Origin: Byssochlamys sp. IMV 00236
Taxonomy: Eukaryota > Ascomycota > Eurotiomycetes > Eurotiales > Thermoascaceae
Direction of reading: 5' to 3'
Assembly (NCBI GenBank): GCA_001931875.2
Contig: MSJH02000803.1
Coordinates: forward strand, 62,362 to 126,361
DNA: 64,000 bases
Positions 1 through 12,639 of this stretch are shown here, in pieces. The position numbers and the translations under genes were made by a program. The notes beneath the pieces are model-generated. The model was not told the origin of the DNA. It saw only the letters and a list, made by a program, of their open reading frames with translations, and ran no database searches. Every line of letters begins with the position of its first letter. Positions within the stretch are counted from its first letter, which is position 1.

Positions 1-585
1 CTGTTCTTCCTCTTCGGCATTCCGCAGCTCATACCTAAGAGTGAAAACACATCCACCGATCATGATGGCATTTTGGTGGGGTATGAGTCGTTGGTCATGT
101 CTGAACACGTCGCCATTCAACATGACTCTCTTGCCCTTCTTGTTGGAAGCAATGAGGAAGAACCCTCCAGCACCCTTGACCCAGTTGAAGCGAGCATGGA
201 TGCCAGCAACAGCATCCTCTTCCTCGATATTGGCATCATCTTCCACGTGCAGAAGTAGGTCCACTCCCCGGTTCTCGAGCGACGTGCGACCTCGGCCTAT
301 TCGCCATCCGATATGTGCGAATTGCGGCAGGTTGCTGAGAGAAAACTCGAAAGCGTTAACCCATTTGCCGTCGCGCTGTACTTCCTTGATGAACTGCTGA
401 TGATAGACGCTGCCGAGACGCACTGTCGCATCGACCGCCAATCGAGCTTGTCCATTGTCCGGTATCAGTATCGCAAAGCGGCCAAGGTCATTGATAGAGG
501 CTTCTGCCGGGCTGTTTGGCTCCGTCGTTGCACCTCGTATAGTTGGAGAAGCAGGTGGGGACGACAACACCTGAGTTGTTGACAT
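1..585 (-). CDS. FHA-type domain protein, 3' end outside window (195 codons seen)
   Basis: An open frame starts with ATG at 585-583 and runs without a stop to base 1, so only the N-terminal 195 residues are visible. Residues ~1-30 are Ser/Pro/Thr rich. Residues ~60-190 read like a forkhead-associated (FHA) fold: a GWRIGRGR stretch (the Gly-Arg of strand 3), an acidic LLLHVEDD, then GIHARFNWV, where FHA proteins carry the Ser-x-x-His phosphothreonine-binding loop, and a C-terminal GGCVFTLRYEL strand. In Aspergillus-type genomes I recall similar FHA modules fused to a C-terminal Ser/Thr protein kinase; the kinase part would lie beyond the window, so this is inference. The start is the first ATG of the frame. 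Likely role: phosphopeptide recognition in signalling. Confidence 0.6.
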   Translation of the reverse strand, partial: MSTTQVLSSPPASPTIRGATTEPNSPAEASINDLGRFAILIPDNGQARLAVDATVRLGSVYHQQFIKEVQRDGKWVNAFEFSLSNLPQFAHIGWRIGRGRTSLENRGVDLLLHVEDDANIEEEDAVAGIHARFNWVKGAGGFFLIASNKKGKRVMLNGDVFRHDQRLIPHQNAIMIGGCVFTLRYELRNAEEEEQ

Positions 586-1594
586 CTTCCCCTAAAGCCC
601 GATCGTCTTCGATTACGGAAAATCATCATAGCGGGTTACTTATCTCCTTATAACGAATATTCAGATACGCTTCCTCAGTAAAGCCAATCAGAACCGATGA
701 CTGAAAGATTTCTGAAACCTCATCTGACTGCTGAAGGATGCGCATCAGCAATGCTCTGACGAATCGCCAATCTCGTTCAGTGTAAGGCTGTGTTGTCCAT
801 GTGCTTAAGTATGGCTTGGCACTAGGTAAGCAACGCGGGCGCTACTGTAGATGCTAGCCTTCCATTCCCCCTTCACAGACTCCTAACACGTACATTTGCG
901 ACCTCATATCCTGCGTTATCTGGTCAGCTCTCAACAGTACCCAAATCTAAGGGTCGTGGGTATAGCTATGTGCAAAATACCATGAATGATCACGATATCT
1001 TCGAAGCAGCCTTCCGAAGGAACAGCAGCAAAAGAAAGAGCCAACTCCTGCCTTACTTCGTCGCTCATCGTGATTTCCAGCCCGAATATAGGGAGCCCTC
1101 CTCTTCTCCCGAGCAGCCAGAGCCATTTCATATCACCGTATCCAACAAGAGGCAGCGAACAAGATCTTCCCCGAACATTGGGAGAAAGGTCAGCCGTGGT
1201 GCGAGACGAAGACATGGGAATTCGGGCCTGGCCACATCCAAAGGTAGTAGTAGTAGTATAGTTCTCCATGTAATCCAGCTCATCTGTGACATAGATTTCA
1301 GAAAACAAGAATCTCTTCCCGTCGATGCATCCCGGAGCAATCGAGAAAAATCGACTACACCCCCTTCCGCGCGTTTTAAAACGGGCGATGACTCGATCTA
1401 TAAAAGAGGGAACTATACTCTGCGATACACCATCGCACGCAGAAGGATAAGCAAAGGAGAGTCGGTGTACTCTAGTAGGACACCGGGACTAGCAGCAGGA
1501 CGGACGAAGCGGTGATGTACACTCGTGGAGTCCCGAATTCATCTCTCCTAGCTTTCTCTGTCTACGGCCTGAGATATCACTGAAGATTCTTGCT
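586..1594. other. intergenic / unassigned, no convincing gene
   Basis: This lies upstream of the FHA-type gene. A 125-codon minus-strand frame (931-1308) and overlapping plus-strand frames exist, but none shows a recognisable domain, so I do not call a gene. A TATA-like tataaaag lies near 1399. Two GC-moderate stretches could be relics of a decayed neighbour. Confidence 0.4.
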
Positions 1595-2161
1595 TTGCGT
1601 CTTGCTTTGCGAGATGAAGTGACCAACACTGGGGACCTCTTCTTGGAGGCGATTTGGCTACGAGAAATTGCCGATATCCCGATCACGGTCGATATCCCTT
1701 CACCCGATGATGTGGCCAGTCGGTCAAGTGGGCTTCATATGGATCCAGGCATGAGGCATCCTAGCCGCACTTGGTGGCGTAATAGAGCCGGAAGTGCTCT
1801 ATTCTAGCAGCCTTACAGATGATCAGCAACGTTCGAAGGCGGTGCTTGCCTCTGTGCCGGATAGCATTTACATCTACGGTGGTTCAAAAGCCTTGAAGGG
1901 ACGATTGTACCTGAAGGATCGGAGGTATACGCTCTCAGACAGCTGAGGCCCTACGCAGAAGGGCAATTCTTGCTGCTCAGGAACATGTTCGAGTCCAGTT
2001 GGGTAGGAGAACCCTCACCCAAGCGCTTCCATGAAGAAGCGCGGATTTATCAATCTAGTCGATGGCTCCTGACCATTTGTCTCCTAACTGACCAGATTAT
2101 AAATGGTCTTCCCTACTCGCTAAGAGGTCTAACCACGGATCTTCTGCTTCGCTATGATTAA
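1595..2161 (+). pseudogene. decayed protein-coding gene, unknown family
   Basis: Protein-like sequence continues across this stretch but changes frame. One frame gives GDLFLEAIWLREIADIPITV and onward to a stop near 1805. A second frame, from about 1780, carries VPDSIYIYGGSKALKG and ends near 1935. The first frame then resumes with GQFLLLRNMFESSWVG and runs to a stop at 2159-2161. No splice sites join these pieces cleanly, so I read it as a gene broken by at least two indels. I do not recognise the family. It could instead be an intron-containing gene that I have failed to splice. Confidence 0.4.
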
Positions 2162-3017
2162 CTGATCATATATAATCCCCGACTTTGACTCTTCCTTGGC
2201 TATATGTCAGTTGAGCATTCTGTGTCTGGTTTGCTATCAGTGTATACGCTGTCCATCGTATCAAGGCAATCACGACGTGAGGCTTTTCAGCGCATTAGCC
2301 TCCGCCCCCTTGTTGGATGGTAGAGTGGGATATCTGATAGTCAAGAACCGCGAATCTGAGCCGGTAGCTCGTCCCACTACAGCCTGGGCAAGGCAAGTCG
2401 GGCTGGGTTGCAGTTGCTAATTATAGAAAGCCACAAGGAAAAGGATATACCAGCACATATTGATGCTCCTGTTGATACAACTATTTGAGAAACATGATCC
2501 GCCATTGTCAGTAATCTGGATTTAATTTACTTTCCTGCTTCTTGCTCTAGTCAAGCTCTCTACACTTGACTTTGGATTTGATAAGATCAGAGAGCATCTT
2601 GGAGAATCAGATGTCTTTGTTAATCGCGTAAACCCGTGAGATTTCTGCAAGCTAAACATCAATTTTCTGACTGGCTATTATCCTTTTGTTACTGCGTAAC
2701 ACTAAAAGACGCGCCTGGTGCCGTATTCTAGAGGTGCTTGGATGTCACTTATCTAATTCCCTGCCACCTGGGTTAGTGTTCGTAGATTATCAAGTCTCTA
2801 CATATTATACAACCTGTTTAAGCAGCGACGCTGCCCAAGCAATACAACACCAGTAGATGAAAAATCTTTATACAGGGCACGAGTAAGGCTGGTATTCAAT
2901 TAGTTGTTTATATATTGTTATAGGTAGTAAGCATAGTTATCCTGTAGAGCGTGCTCAGTGATGACAAAACTGCCCAGCTTAGCTGTACAAACTAACCACC
3001 ACCATACAATAGATTCA
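2162..3017. other. intergenic, AT-leaning, nothing recognised
   Basis: There is no open frame with coding character. Composition becomes more AT-rich from about 2450 onward, but it is far from the extreme composition of the transposon at 4.2-12.4 kb. No repeat boundary is seen. Confidence 0.5.
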
Positions 3018-3241
3018 TTTAAAAAAGGAAAATACTGAACAAAGAGCAAAAAAGCTCACACCCTGTAGAGGAAGGATGCTACGAAAACCCCGCCCAAGCT
3101 CTACTCTGTAGGCGGTCAGGATTTTACTATATATCCTGGAGGGGGACCTCGCTTTTTTTGGCGAGGCCCATCCAGCTCCAGGATTCGAACCCAGAGGCCT
3201 CAGAACAGCCAAGTTGTACTAACCGACTGAGCTAAGTGCCC
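3018..3241 (-). repeat. tRNA-derived Pol III element (SINE-like) or novel Pol III RNA
   Basis: The minus strand has a tRNA-like head at about 3241-3169. It contains an internal A box TAGCTCAGTCGG (3234-3223) and a B box GGTTCGAATCC (3191-3181) at tRNA-like spacing. The T arm can pair, but the 5' end GGGCACT has no matching 3' acceptor half and the D stem does not close, so it is not a functional tRNA. A body of about 150 nt follows with small hairpins (CCTCGC-A-rich-GCGAGG near 3165-3145; GAGC-T6-GCTC near 3058-3045). It ends at a TTTTTT run (~3024-3019), a Pol III terminator. Head plus unrelated body plus T run is the architecture of fungal tRNA-derived SINEs. No clear target-site duplication was found. 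Confidence 0.6.
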
Positions 3242-3699
3242 TGGGTTCGTTGCTGGGTGATAATGTTAGGGAATTATATGGGAGAACTCCGGTCAAGGGG
3301 CAGGCGGTGAGCAGCAGGCAGTTCCTTCCATCAGTTACTCCGACGGATATTGATATGGAATTGGCGCTAGACATGCGCCATTTGACATATCAGGGATATT
3401 TTCAAGTTGAGACCCATGGTGTGATTGAGCTTGGTCATTGCAGAGAGAAGACTCCATTCGTTCGTTATATTGTACATGTGGGTATATCTCGAATATAAGA
3501 TATTCGGGTACTTCGGGTGCCCGTGCAATTTGAGGCATATATCCTGTCACTGACGAGTCAGCAGCCTTCATTAAGATATTAGTTGAACCGTTTTACCCTT
3601 TTCAATTTGAAACCTCACGGACATTATGCCAGCTTTAAGATCCTAACCATATTGTTTGGTACCGACCTAAGGGCCAGGACTTTGCACGGCTACCCCTGG
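3242..3699. other. intergenic between SINE-like unit and PET117
   Basis: Short overlapping frames on both strands (plus 3250-3498, minus 3335-3571) lack recognisable features. The part next to 3699 should be the 3' UTR of PET117. Confidence 0.4.
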
Positions 3700-4050
3700 T
3701 CACGTTCTCTGGCCTATGTTCTTTCCTCCTTCTGAGCTATCATTGACACTATCAGATACCGTCTGAATCTTTCGGTACTCCTCTTCTAGTCTTCTCTGCA
3801 TCTCAAATTCGGCCTGCCGTTCTTGTTTTATGCGCTGCCGCTCGACGTCTCGTTCCACACCAGCATGCATTGCCTACGGGATATAAAAGTCAGCACAATA
3901 TGTATAGAATAGATTACTATAAGTAAGGGCTAAAGAGTTGGCGTCATCACTTACTGCTCTGTCGGCTTCCTGGGACCAGTGGACAAAGTAGACTATGCCC
4001 GCGGTTGCAGCCGTTGTGAGCGCCAAGGTCACTTTCGAAGCTCGCGACAT
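3700..4050 (-). CDS. PET117: Pet117-type cytochrome c oxidase assembly factor
   Basis: Two exons, 4050-3955 and 3873-3700, join in phase 0 across an 81-base intron (GTAAGT donor, TAG acceptor) to give 89 residues. The product starts MSRASKVTLALTTAATAGIV, a short basic N-terminus followed by one membrane segment (~residues 7-24). A VHWSQEADR turn and a charged helix rich in Arg/Glu/Gln follow (QEMQ/RRLEEEY type), the layout of Pet117. Known role of the family: a small mitochondrial inner-membrane protein needed for cytochrome oxidase assembly, acting with Cox15 in heme a synthesis. An in-frame ATG 57 bases upstream exists, but the family begins at MSRAS. Its promoter is cut short: the large transposon begins only 122 bases upstream of the ATG. 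Confidence 0.88.
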
Positions 4051-4172
4051 CTCTGATATTAGCAATTGGCTCCTCCGATGATGACCAGAGCTCTCGTAAG
4101 ACTGCAATACGAGAAATACAGCGAATTTCTGGTTTTTATAATCGGAGCGGACATTTCAGACCCCGGCCACGG

Positions 4173-4197
4173 CTTATCTCAGCAAGCTCAGACCCTC
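4173..4197 (+). repeat. left terminal inverted repeat
   Basis: It begins CTTATCTCAGCAAGC and is the exact reverse complement of 12423-12447. Preceded by CCACGG (4167-4172), which recurs after the right end. Confidence 0.88.
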
Positions 4198-7100
4198 GCC
4201 AAAGAATTAGTGCTTCAACTATACTATTTAGAAACTAGTACAAACTAGCTTAAAAATTTAAGCTAATAATATTAGGGCAGCTATACTAAACCTAATATAA
4301 TAATAATAAAAATTTTTTTAATAAGGGTTTAAGAATAAATAGTTATAGTTTATTAGTAAATAATATTAATTTAATTATTTTTTTAAGGCTTTATTTAACT
4401 TTAATAATAAATAACTCTACTAACTTTAAATTAAATTAGTTAGAGTTAAATATTATAGATTTAGTTATTATTTCTATTTTAATTTATATATATTTTAATA
4501 TATTAAGATATTTTATTAATATATAATTATAATATTAAAGTTGCTATATTTAATTTTACTAAGCAGTATATTTAAATCTTAATATTATTTTATAGCCTTA
4601 ATATTACTTAAATATAATATTTTATCTTATATTTAATCTTTTATAAACTCTTAGACTAATTAATAAAAATATATTTAAATATTAATAAACTCTTAAGCTA
4701 TAGAGTAAAAATAATAAGATTAAAGGATTTAAATAAATAAAGTTAATAATATAGACTTTATAAGAATATTATACCTTATAATATATTAGCAGGGGATACT
4801 ATCTCTTTAATATTAGCTAAGATATTAAAAATAAAGCTAAAAGACTTATTATTAATAATTAATATATTTATTAATAAAGAGAGTATTTCTTATTAATATT
4901 ATATAATTAAAGCTTATTTAAAGTATATATTTTAAGTAATAAATCTAGGATCTAAATATTCCCTATATTTAGAGTAGATTTAATATCTTTAATAAATAAT
5001 ATATAGCTATAATAATATTCTTCTTATTATATAAATAGGATTTAAGAAAAGTCTTATCTTTTATTTATTTTTAATTATAATAAAAAGGATAATTCTTTAA
5101 ATAATATCTTTAAATAAGCTTATTAAAGAGTAAATATAAGATATTAAAAAGCTTTAAAAAATAAAGCTATATATTATTAATAATAAGACTAAATAATAAT
5201 AATATAATCTTATTTAAGATATCTAAGCTAATATATATATATATACTTTTAAGCCTTAAATAGGCTATATTAAAGCTTTTTCTAGATATATTATTAAGGC
5301 TAAAGATATAAGCTAAGATTAGTCTTATAATAATTAATAAATACTATTTAATTATATAATAAGAAATATTCTAGCTTAAATTTATTATATTAGGTAAATT
5401 ATAGTTAATCTTAAAATAAGATATTATTTAGTTTAATTATTTTATAATATTTATTAAAAATAATAAGAAAGAAATTATTTAAAGAGCTGGCTTTAAAGCT
5501 ATTAGAGATTAATCCTATTAAATTAAAATTATTTAGATCTCTATTAACTAAATAGATATATTTATCTATATCTTATTTATTCTATATAGGAAGTTATCTT
5601 CTTTTAAAATATTATATTTCCTTTTAGATACTGCTATTAAAAATAATAAAGTAATACTTAAATATATACTAAAAATAATTATTTTTATAGATAATATTTA
5701 GAAGATTAAGATAGTAGTAAAATATCTTTATTAAATGCTTTTAATAAAGTCTATATTATTATTATTAAATTATTAGTATTCTAGAATAAAAGATAGCTCT
5801 TATTTAGTTAATATAATAATCTAAACCTTTATATTATATATTTTATTATATAACTAGGGGATCCGCTTTAATAAATTTAAATCTATTTTATTTAAAATAT
5901 ATATTATAATAATAATAATTACTCTTAAGATAAGAATTAATATATCTAATATTAAGTATATTATTAACTAGAAGTTCTTAATTAGTTTAAATATCTATAA
6001 TATCTAATAATAGATAGAATATAATAGCTATAAAAAGGGTTAAATAAATAAAGGCTATATTATACTTCTATATTAGGCCTTTAACTTAAAGAGTATTAAT
6101 AGACTTATAAAATAAGCATTAGCTTTTATAGTTACTTAAAGCTTAAAGCTATAATCTTAAAATAGTTAATTATTTAAGTTAATTATATTAGGGAATATTA
6201 GTAAGATTAAAAGTATCTTATTATTAGTCTCTATATAAAGCTAAGAATCTATATCTTAAAAGAGATATTAGAATTAAAAAGAAATAAAATATTAATTTAA
6301 ACTCTCTATTTATTAGAAGTAAATTATTAATAAGCCTTATTATTAAAAAGTATTTTTATCTTATTTAAATAAGAATAGAATATTACTATATATTAAAATA
6401 TCTTTTTTATTAGTATAAGATTGTTATAATAAATATAATCTATTTTAAATCTTAACCTCTACTATATCTCTATTAAAGAAGAAATTTATAAAAAAATTAT
6501 ATAATAGGAGTTATATTAATATTACTCTAGAATTACTTAATTAATAAGCTATTTTATAAGTAGAGTTAATATATCTATATTAAAATTAATATTTCCCTAT
6601 AATATCTACTATATTTATAAGCTAAGATTATTAATAATAAATTTCTGCTTTATATAGCTTAAAGAAAATAACTTTTAATATAAAGTTTAATAAGCTAATT
6701 ATATAAGCTCTATTAGTTTAAAAATAGCAGTATAAAGAATTATATAATAATAATTTAATCTAATAATTATAGTATATAGCTTAAGAAGTTGCTAATTTAT
6801 ATATAATTAAGAGATTAGCTTAAAGTTTAGACTAAAGCTAGTAATAAGAGAATACTTATTAGTTAGATATCTCCTTTAATATAAAAAAAGAATATGCTAA
6901 GTTTATTTAATAAAAGGATAATTCTCTTATTATATAGTTAATAAGATAAATTATAATTAAAAAATTATAAATAAAGTATTTAATCTCTTATTTATTAGTT
7001 TAAATACTAATAATATTATTATAGGAGACTTTTTTAAAGCTCTATAAACTAAATAGCTTAGATAATTTATTAAATAGATTAAATAAAAAGGTAATAAATA

Positions 7101-10100
7101 TATTAGTTAAGCTATTATTTTCTCTAAGAATATCTTTTTAAAAAAAATAGATTACTTAAATATTAAAAATATTAATTAAGCAATAATCTTTATAAGAGTA
7201 AAATTTTAATAAAAGGCTTATATAGATGCCTATAATAAAAAATAAAAAGATTAAAACTTTAATAATAATTAAGAAAGAGAATTTTTTTATATTAAAAAAG
7301 TAATATTAAAGATATTAAGATAGAAGTCTTATATAGATATATCTAAATTTTCTTAGCTCCTAAATTATCTTATAGACTTCTAAATTATCTTAATAATTTT
7401 TAAATAGTTCTAGATAATTTTAAGAAGTATTAAGTTCTTTTTAGCTAATAATAATATATATTTATATAATATAATATAATAGATTTATTAGATATTAGCT
7501 TTATTTAAGTAGAAATAAATATACTTATAAATTTTTAACTCTTTCTTTTTTTTTAAAATAATAAATATTAAGATAGCCTATTCTCTTATAATCTAGATAT
7601 TTAGCTATCTTATTATAATATTTTTTAATAAAATAGAAATATTTATTATTATTATAATAATTTTAAGAGAAATTCTTTAATTTAAAGTAGAGCCTCGCCC
7701 TTCTCTATATAATATACTAGCTCTAAGTATTATTAAATAAGATTAATATATCTAATCTCTAGCCTTTCCCTATTATTTTATTTTTATTAATTAGTAAAAA
7801 TAATAGTAGATTAGCAAAATTAAATTAAAATAACTAAATATATAATTTAGCTCTTCTTTATCTTTAAGTCTATTACTATCTATACCCTTCTTATTATTGT
7901 TAAAGAGTCTGCTATAAGTTTTTAATCTATTTTTTATAGCTAAAATAGATTATAATAATAATAATAATAATAATTTTATTAGGCCTATTTTAAGTAAAGA
8001 TTTAGAAATATTTTTATAAGTAATAGTATTATTAAAAGAGAATAGATATTAATATTATTATAATAGAACTTTATCTTTAATATCTATAACTCTTATTATT
8101 ATAAATCTGCCTTTAATAAATATTATTATACTTACTCTTAGTTTTATATAAGAATAATATAATTAGTCTTAAATAGCTAATTAGCTATATTTATTTTAAA
8201 TATAGACCTTTAAAGGCAAAATAATAGAGATATATATCTCTATAACTATTAAAAAATAATAGTCCTTTAAATAAAAGGACTAGAAATATCTTAATCTTAA
8301 TAAATAATATAATATTAGCTATATTAGCTATATTATAAAGATTAAATTAAGTAAATAACTCTTTAAGACAAATAAATATATAGCTTATTAGTTTTATAAT
8401 AAGGAATATTAGGTCTATTTTATAAAGAATACTTAATAGATATATAAATTAAGAGATATTTATATTTATTATTACTTAGCTGCTTATATTAAGGGCTATA
8501 ACTTAAATAAATAATATAAATAGGCTCTCTTGCTACTGCTATTCTCTCCTTAATATTTATTACTAAAAAGGGGTTCTTTTTTTAAAATTAATAGCAGTGC
8601 TATTATAGTTTAATAAATACTAATATTTAATTTATATTAAGTAAGCTTTATCTTCTAATTGCTTTATTTTATAAGTAAACTTTAATTAAATCTTTAATAA
8701 TTAATAGGCTATATAGCTAAATATTTTAAGGTATCTTAAAAGGGCTTAATTATAAGTATTAATTAAAGATATAATAATCTTTATATTAATTACTTTATTT
8801 TATAGGTAAGCTTTAATTAAGTCTTTAATAATTAGTAGGCTATATAGCTAAATATTTTAAGGTATCTTAAAAAGGCCTAATTATAAATATTAGCTAATAT
8901 ACTATATTTATTAGGTTAAGTTAATATTAATAAATAAGAGAGGGGAAAATACTAAAATTAGATTCTATATCTTTATATAATAATATTTAGGCAATATATT
9001 TTAGAGCTAATTTAAAGTATAGCTAAATAAAGATATAATTAGTCTATTAAAATAGCTAATATAGATCTTTATATATTATACCTTATTTTATTTTACTAGG
9101 GATAATAGAGCTTCTTAGCTAATTAATATATATTAAATCTTTTACTATTAATTTAGGAGTTTAAGAGAGTAAAGAATTATATAATCTATATATTAACCCT
9201 CTTAATATTAGCTTAGAAGTTTAAGGTAATTAAATATTATATATTTTATTATATACTTATTCTTTTATTAGCCTAAATCTTATAGGGAGTTAGTAAGTCC
9301 TATAGAAAGTTAACAGATTATTAAATAGGTTATATATTTATCTAATATTAAATATTTAAGGTAATATTATTAATAAAAATCCTATTATAGCATTTATTAA
9401 TAATAATAGTATATTTACTAATATTATGCTTAATATTATTATTGTTAATAGACTATATACTAGCAATTATCTCTATATAATAGATATAGCTATTATTAGA
9501 CTAATTAACCTTTTTAATAAGTTATTTTATTCTAATCTATAAGATATTCTCTAAGTTAAATAGAGCTAAAGAATTAAAGAGATATTTAAAGTCTCTTAGT
9601 ATAATAAGATTATTAATTAATAAATTTTAAGCTAATAAAAATATCTTATCTAATATAGAAGCTATAATATATAAATTAAGTATATATTAATTAAATATAG
9701 ACTTAATCCTTTTTTATAAACTCTATATCTAAGTATTTATTAAATAAACCTAGTTAAAGCTAATATTTATATTATGTATAGAATTTTAATAGGCTTTTAT
9801 TTTAATTTTATAGTTTATATTTAGATGCTTAAGGCTAAGATTAATTACTTTAAAATAAGTAAGCTTACCTTGCTAATTAATAAGACCTAATATTAGAATA
9901 GTATATTATAGCTCTAGATTATTAACTAAAGATAGATATTATTAGTAATATAGTATTTTATTACTATAGTTATATTAAGATATGCTAAAAAAATAAATAA
10001 TTAATAGATTAACTAAGTAATAAAGAAGCCTAATATTACTATATTTAATAGCATATTAAATAATAAGAAATAACTTAATTTCTTATAATAGCCGATATAT

Positions 10101-12422
10101 AAAATAAAATCTAATATCTTAGATAAGTTCTTTTATATAGGGATTAATCTCTTTCTAGATATTTAGTATAAATACTATAAATTAAATATTCTTAATAAGC
10201 TATAAGTAATCTATAGCTGCTAAAATATTAATAACTTAATTATATTCTTATTATTTTTTAAGAGAGTTATTAATAATAGTTATAAGATATCTTTTATACT
10301 TTATTAAATAATAAAATAAAGCTAAGACTTAGATTATAAAACTCTATAAAATAATTGGCTTTAATTAATAATATTTAGGGTTCTTTAGATTTATTTAATT
10401 ATATCCCTATATAGATATATTAGATTTAATATAATAATATGCTTCTTAACTAAATATTATAGGTATAAAATATATCTATATTATTATATTTAATAGGTTT
10501 AATTAAATATAAAATTATATAAGAACTCTAAGAAGCTATTACCTTTAATTATAAGGCAATTTAATATATAATTACTTAGTTTATATAGTTTAAATATACT
10601 CTACTATAAGCTAATTGCTATAGATAAATTAAAGGCATATATTAAAATTATTAGGCTTTCCTAATTCTTAAGAAATATAGAGATATAATTATTAAAAAAA
10701 GATATTATTATAAATATTATAAGTCTTAATAATAATCTTTTTATCTTTAAAGATTATTTTAAATTATTAAAATTATATTTAATTTAGAGTAAGATAATCT
10801 AATTCTAATATAATAGGTATTATTAACTTAATTAATCTAAATATTCTTTTAATAAAAGATAAATATATCTTTATAATTATATTTAATATAAGAAAGCTAG
10901 ATATTTACTTTTTAATACTATTATTATTACTATATATTATTAAAGACTTAATAATATTATAAAAATTAAAAAAAATAGTTAGATTATATATATTTTATAA
11001 TAGGCCTATTACTAAGATATTAGAATATAATATAATTATTACTATAATTACTGCATATATTATAGCTTTATACTTAAAGATTTTATTATATATTATTTCT
11101 TTAAAATTTATATTATTATAGATTATAATAGCTTATAGATTCTTTTCTATAATTAATAAGTATAACTATAATTAAGATTAATCTTTTAATTATTTAGGAG
11201 TTTAAAGGTTATTTAAGAAGTATATAAAAGTTAAAACTACTTATATAAAATATTAGAATAGAAATTAAACTATCTATTTATAGTCTGCTATTTATTTTAT
11301 TAAATAATTCCTTTATATATAATTATAATATAGCCTAAGACCTAATAAAGTTTTTATAACTTAATATTTTACTTTTAAGCCTATTAAATAAGTATTAAAT
11401 ATTAAAGATAAATAGTTTAACTATTTTATATATTAAGAATAATAGATTATATTAATAATAATAAATAGGCGCTATTAAAAACTTTTTTTATTATATTAAT
11501 TAATATAACTTAATTAATAAGTGTAGTAATTTCTTAATAAATTATAGAGAAACTTATATAATCTTAAAATAATATTTTAAATAATATTAAAAATAATTTT
11601 AAAATTAATATCCTTTATTAAAATAATATAATTAAACTTCTTAAAATAAGATTATTTAATAAGCTTATTAAGCTTTATCTTAGCTATAGAAGCTAAATTA
11701 TATTAATTATTAATCTTTAATATCTTATTTAATATCTCTTTTTAAAAAGTTTATTTTATTTTATAAGTATAATAGCAATAATACTAAATCTCTAAAAAAT
11801 ATATAATCTAAATATATATAAACTATTAAAAGCTCTAATAATAATTATATAAATAATTAATAAATATCTATAGTTTCTGCTAAGTCTAATATAAAGGATA
11901 CTTATTTAAGCCCTCTAGATTATAAATATTAATATTATTATTCTTTATCCTAGTATAAGCCCTTTTATATTTATTCTTATTAATTTTAAGATTATTTAAT
12001 AATATAATCTCTGCGGGAGGTAAGAATAAATAATTTAAGGATATATTAGATAATAGCAATTCTAGATATTATTTTTAAAATATTTTTATATAAGATTAGG
12101 GCTCTATATTAAATATTAGAGATAAAGAAGATTAAAATAAATTAATTAAGCCTATTTTTAACTTAAATAGATATAATTTAAGATATAAAATATAATATTA
12201 AAAATTAATACTTAATTTTATATAAGATTATTTAAGTATCTCTTATAAATTATAATTAATTATTTTTAGACCTTTTATAAGATTTTTTATTATATAGCTT
12301 ACTATTAGTCTAAAAATTAGTGAGGGTTTTTTTATATTATATTATTGGCCCAGGTCTTTAGTATATGCACTAATATAGGCTATTACAGCAAAAAGCCCAC
12401 CCGTAGGGGGGGCATCTCGCTA

Positions 12423-12447
12423 GAGGGTCTGAGCTTGCTGAGATAAG
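12423..12447 (-). repeat. right terminal inverted repeat
   Basis: Exact inverted copy of 4173-4197. The GC-rich 40 bases just inside it (12394-12422, with a CCCACCC...GGGGGGG self-complementary stretch) have also escaped RIP-type change. CCACGG follows at 12448-12453. Confidence 0.88.
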
Positions 12448-12639
12448 CCACGGCGATTGCGAGGTATTCAAATAGCGGTGAGGAGCGGCAGAATCGAGGC
12501 CCGCATGGGCGTGGCCTCGATCGGCCCCGGAGTGTCTGAGCTGCGGTCACTACACAGCTCCACGATCTCCAGCACCTCCACCTGATATAACCCTCTTGAC
12601 GTCGGTCTCACTGATATTTATAGAGATCGATTCGCCAAG
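12448..12639 (+). promoter_or_regulatory. residual promoter of VMA10
   Basis: Only 192 bases of normal-composition DNA separate the transposon end from the VMA10 ATG. Together with the 122 bases on the PET117 side (4051-4172), this would rebuild a divergent promoter of about 310 bp before insertion. No specific factor site is identified. Confidence 0.5.

Larger units (their letters stand above)
4173..12447. mobile_element. 8,275-bp AT-saturated TIR element (RIP-mutated DNA transposon)
   Basis: Almost the whole interior is A/T with only scattered GC, no CpG to speak of, very few CpA/TpG steps, and no open frame longer than 60 codons on either strand. That is the RIP signature (CpA to TpA on both strands). 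The ends keep normal composition and form perfect 25-bp inverted repeats (4173-4197 and 12423-12447). Immediately outside both ends is the same hexamer CCACGG (4167-4172 and 12448-12453), consistent with a 6-bp target-site duplication. The interior is too degraded for me to identify a transposase, so the superfamily is open. A TSD of 6 is unusual for the common fungal families (TA, 3, 8 or 9-10 bp). Inserted between the divergent start codons of PET117 and VMA10. Confidence 0.85.

Noticed and set aside
931..1308. 125-codon minus-strand ORF as a real gene
   Set aside because: No motif, no splice context, and competing plus-strand frames of similar length; kept as unassigned.
3169..3241. Functional tRNA gene
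   Set aside because: A and B boxes and a T arm are present, but acceptor halves do not pair, the D stem is broken and the anticodon loop is irregular.
4173..12447. AT block as a centromere or mitochondrial insertion
   Set aside because: Exact inverted ends and a target duplication show a transposon; the composition is explained by RIP, and no mitochondrial genes are readable.
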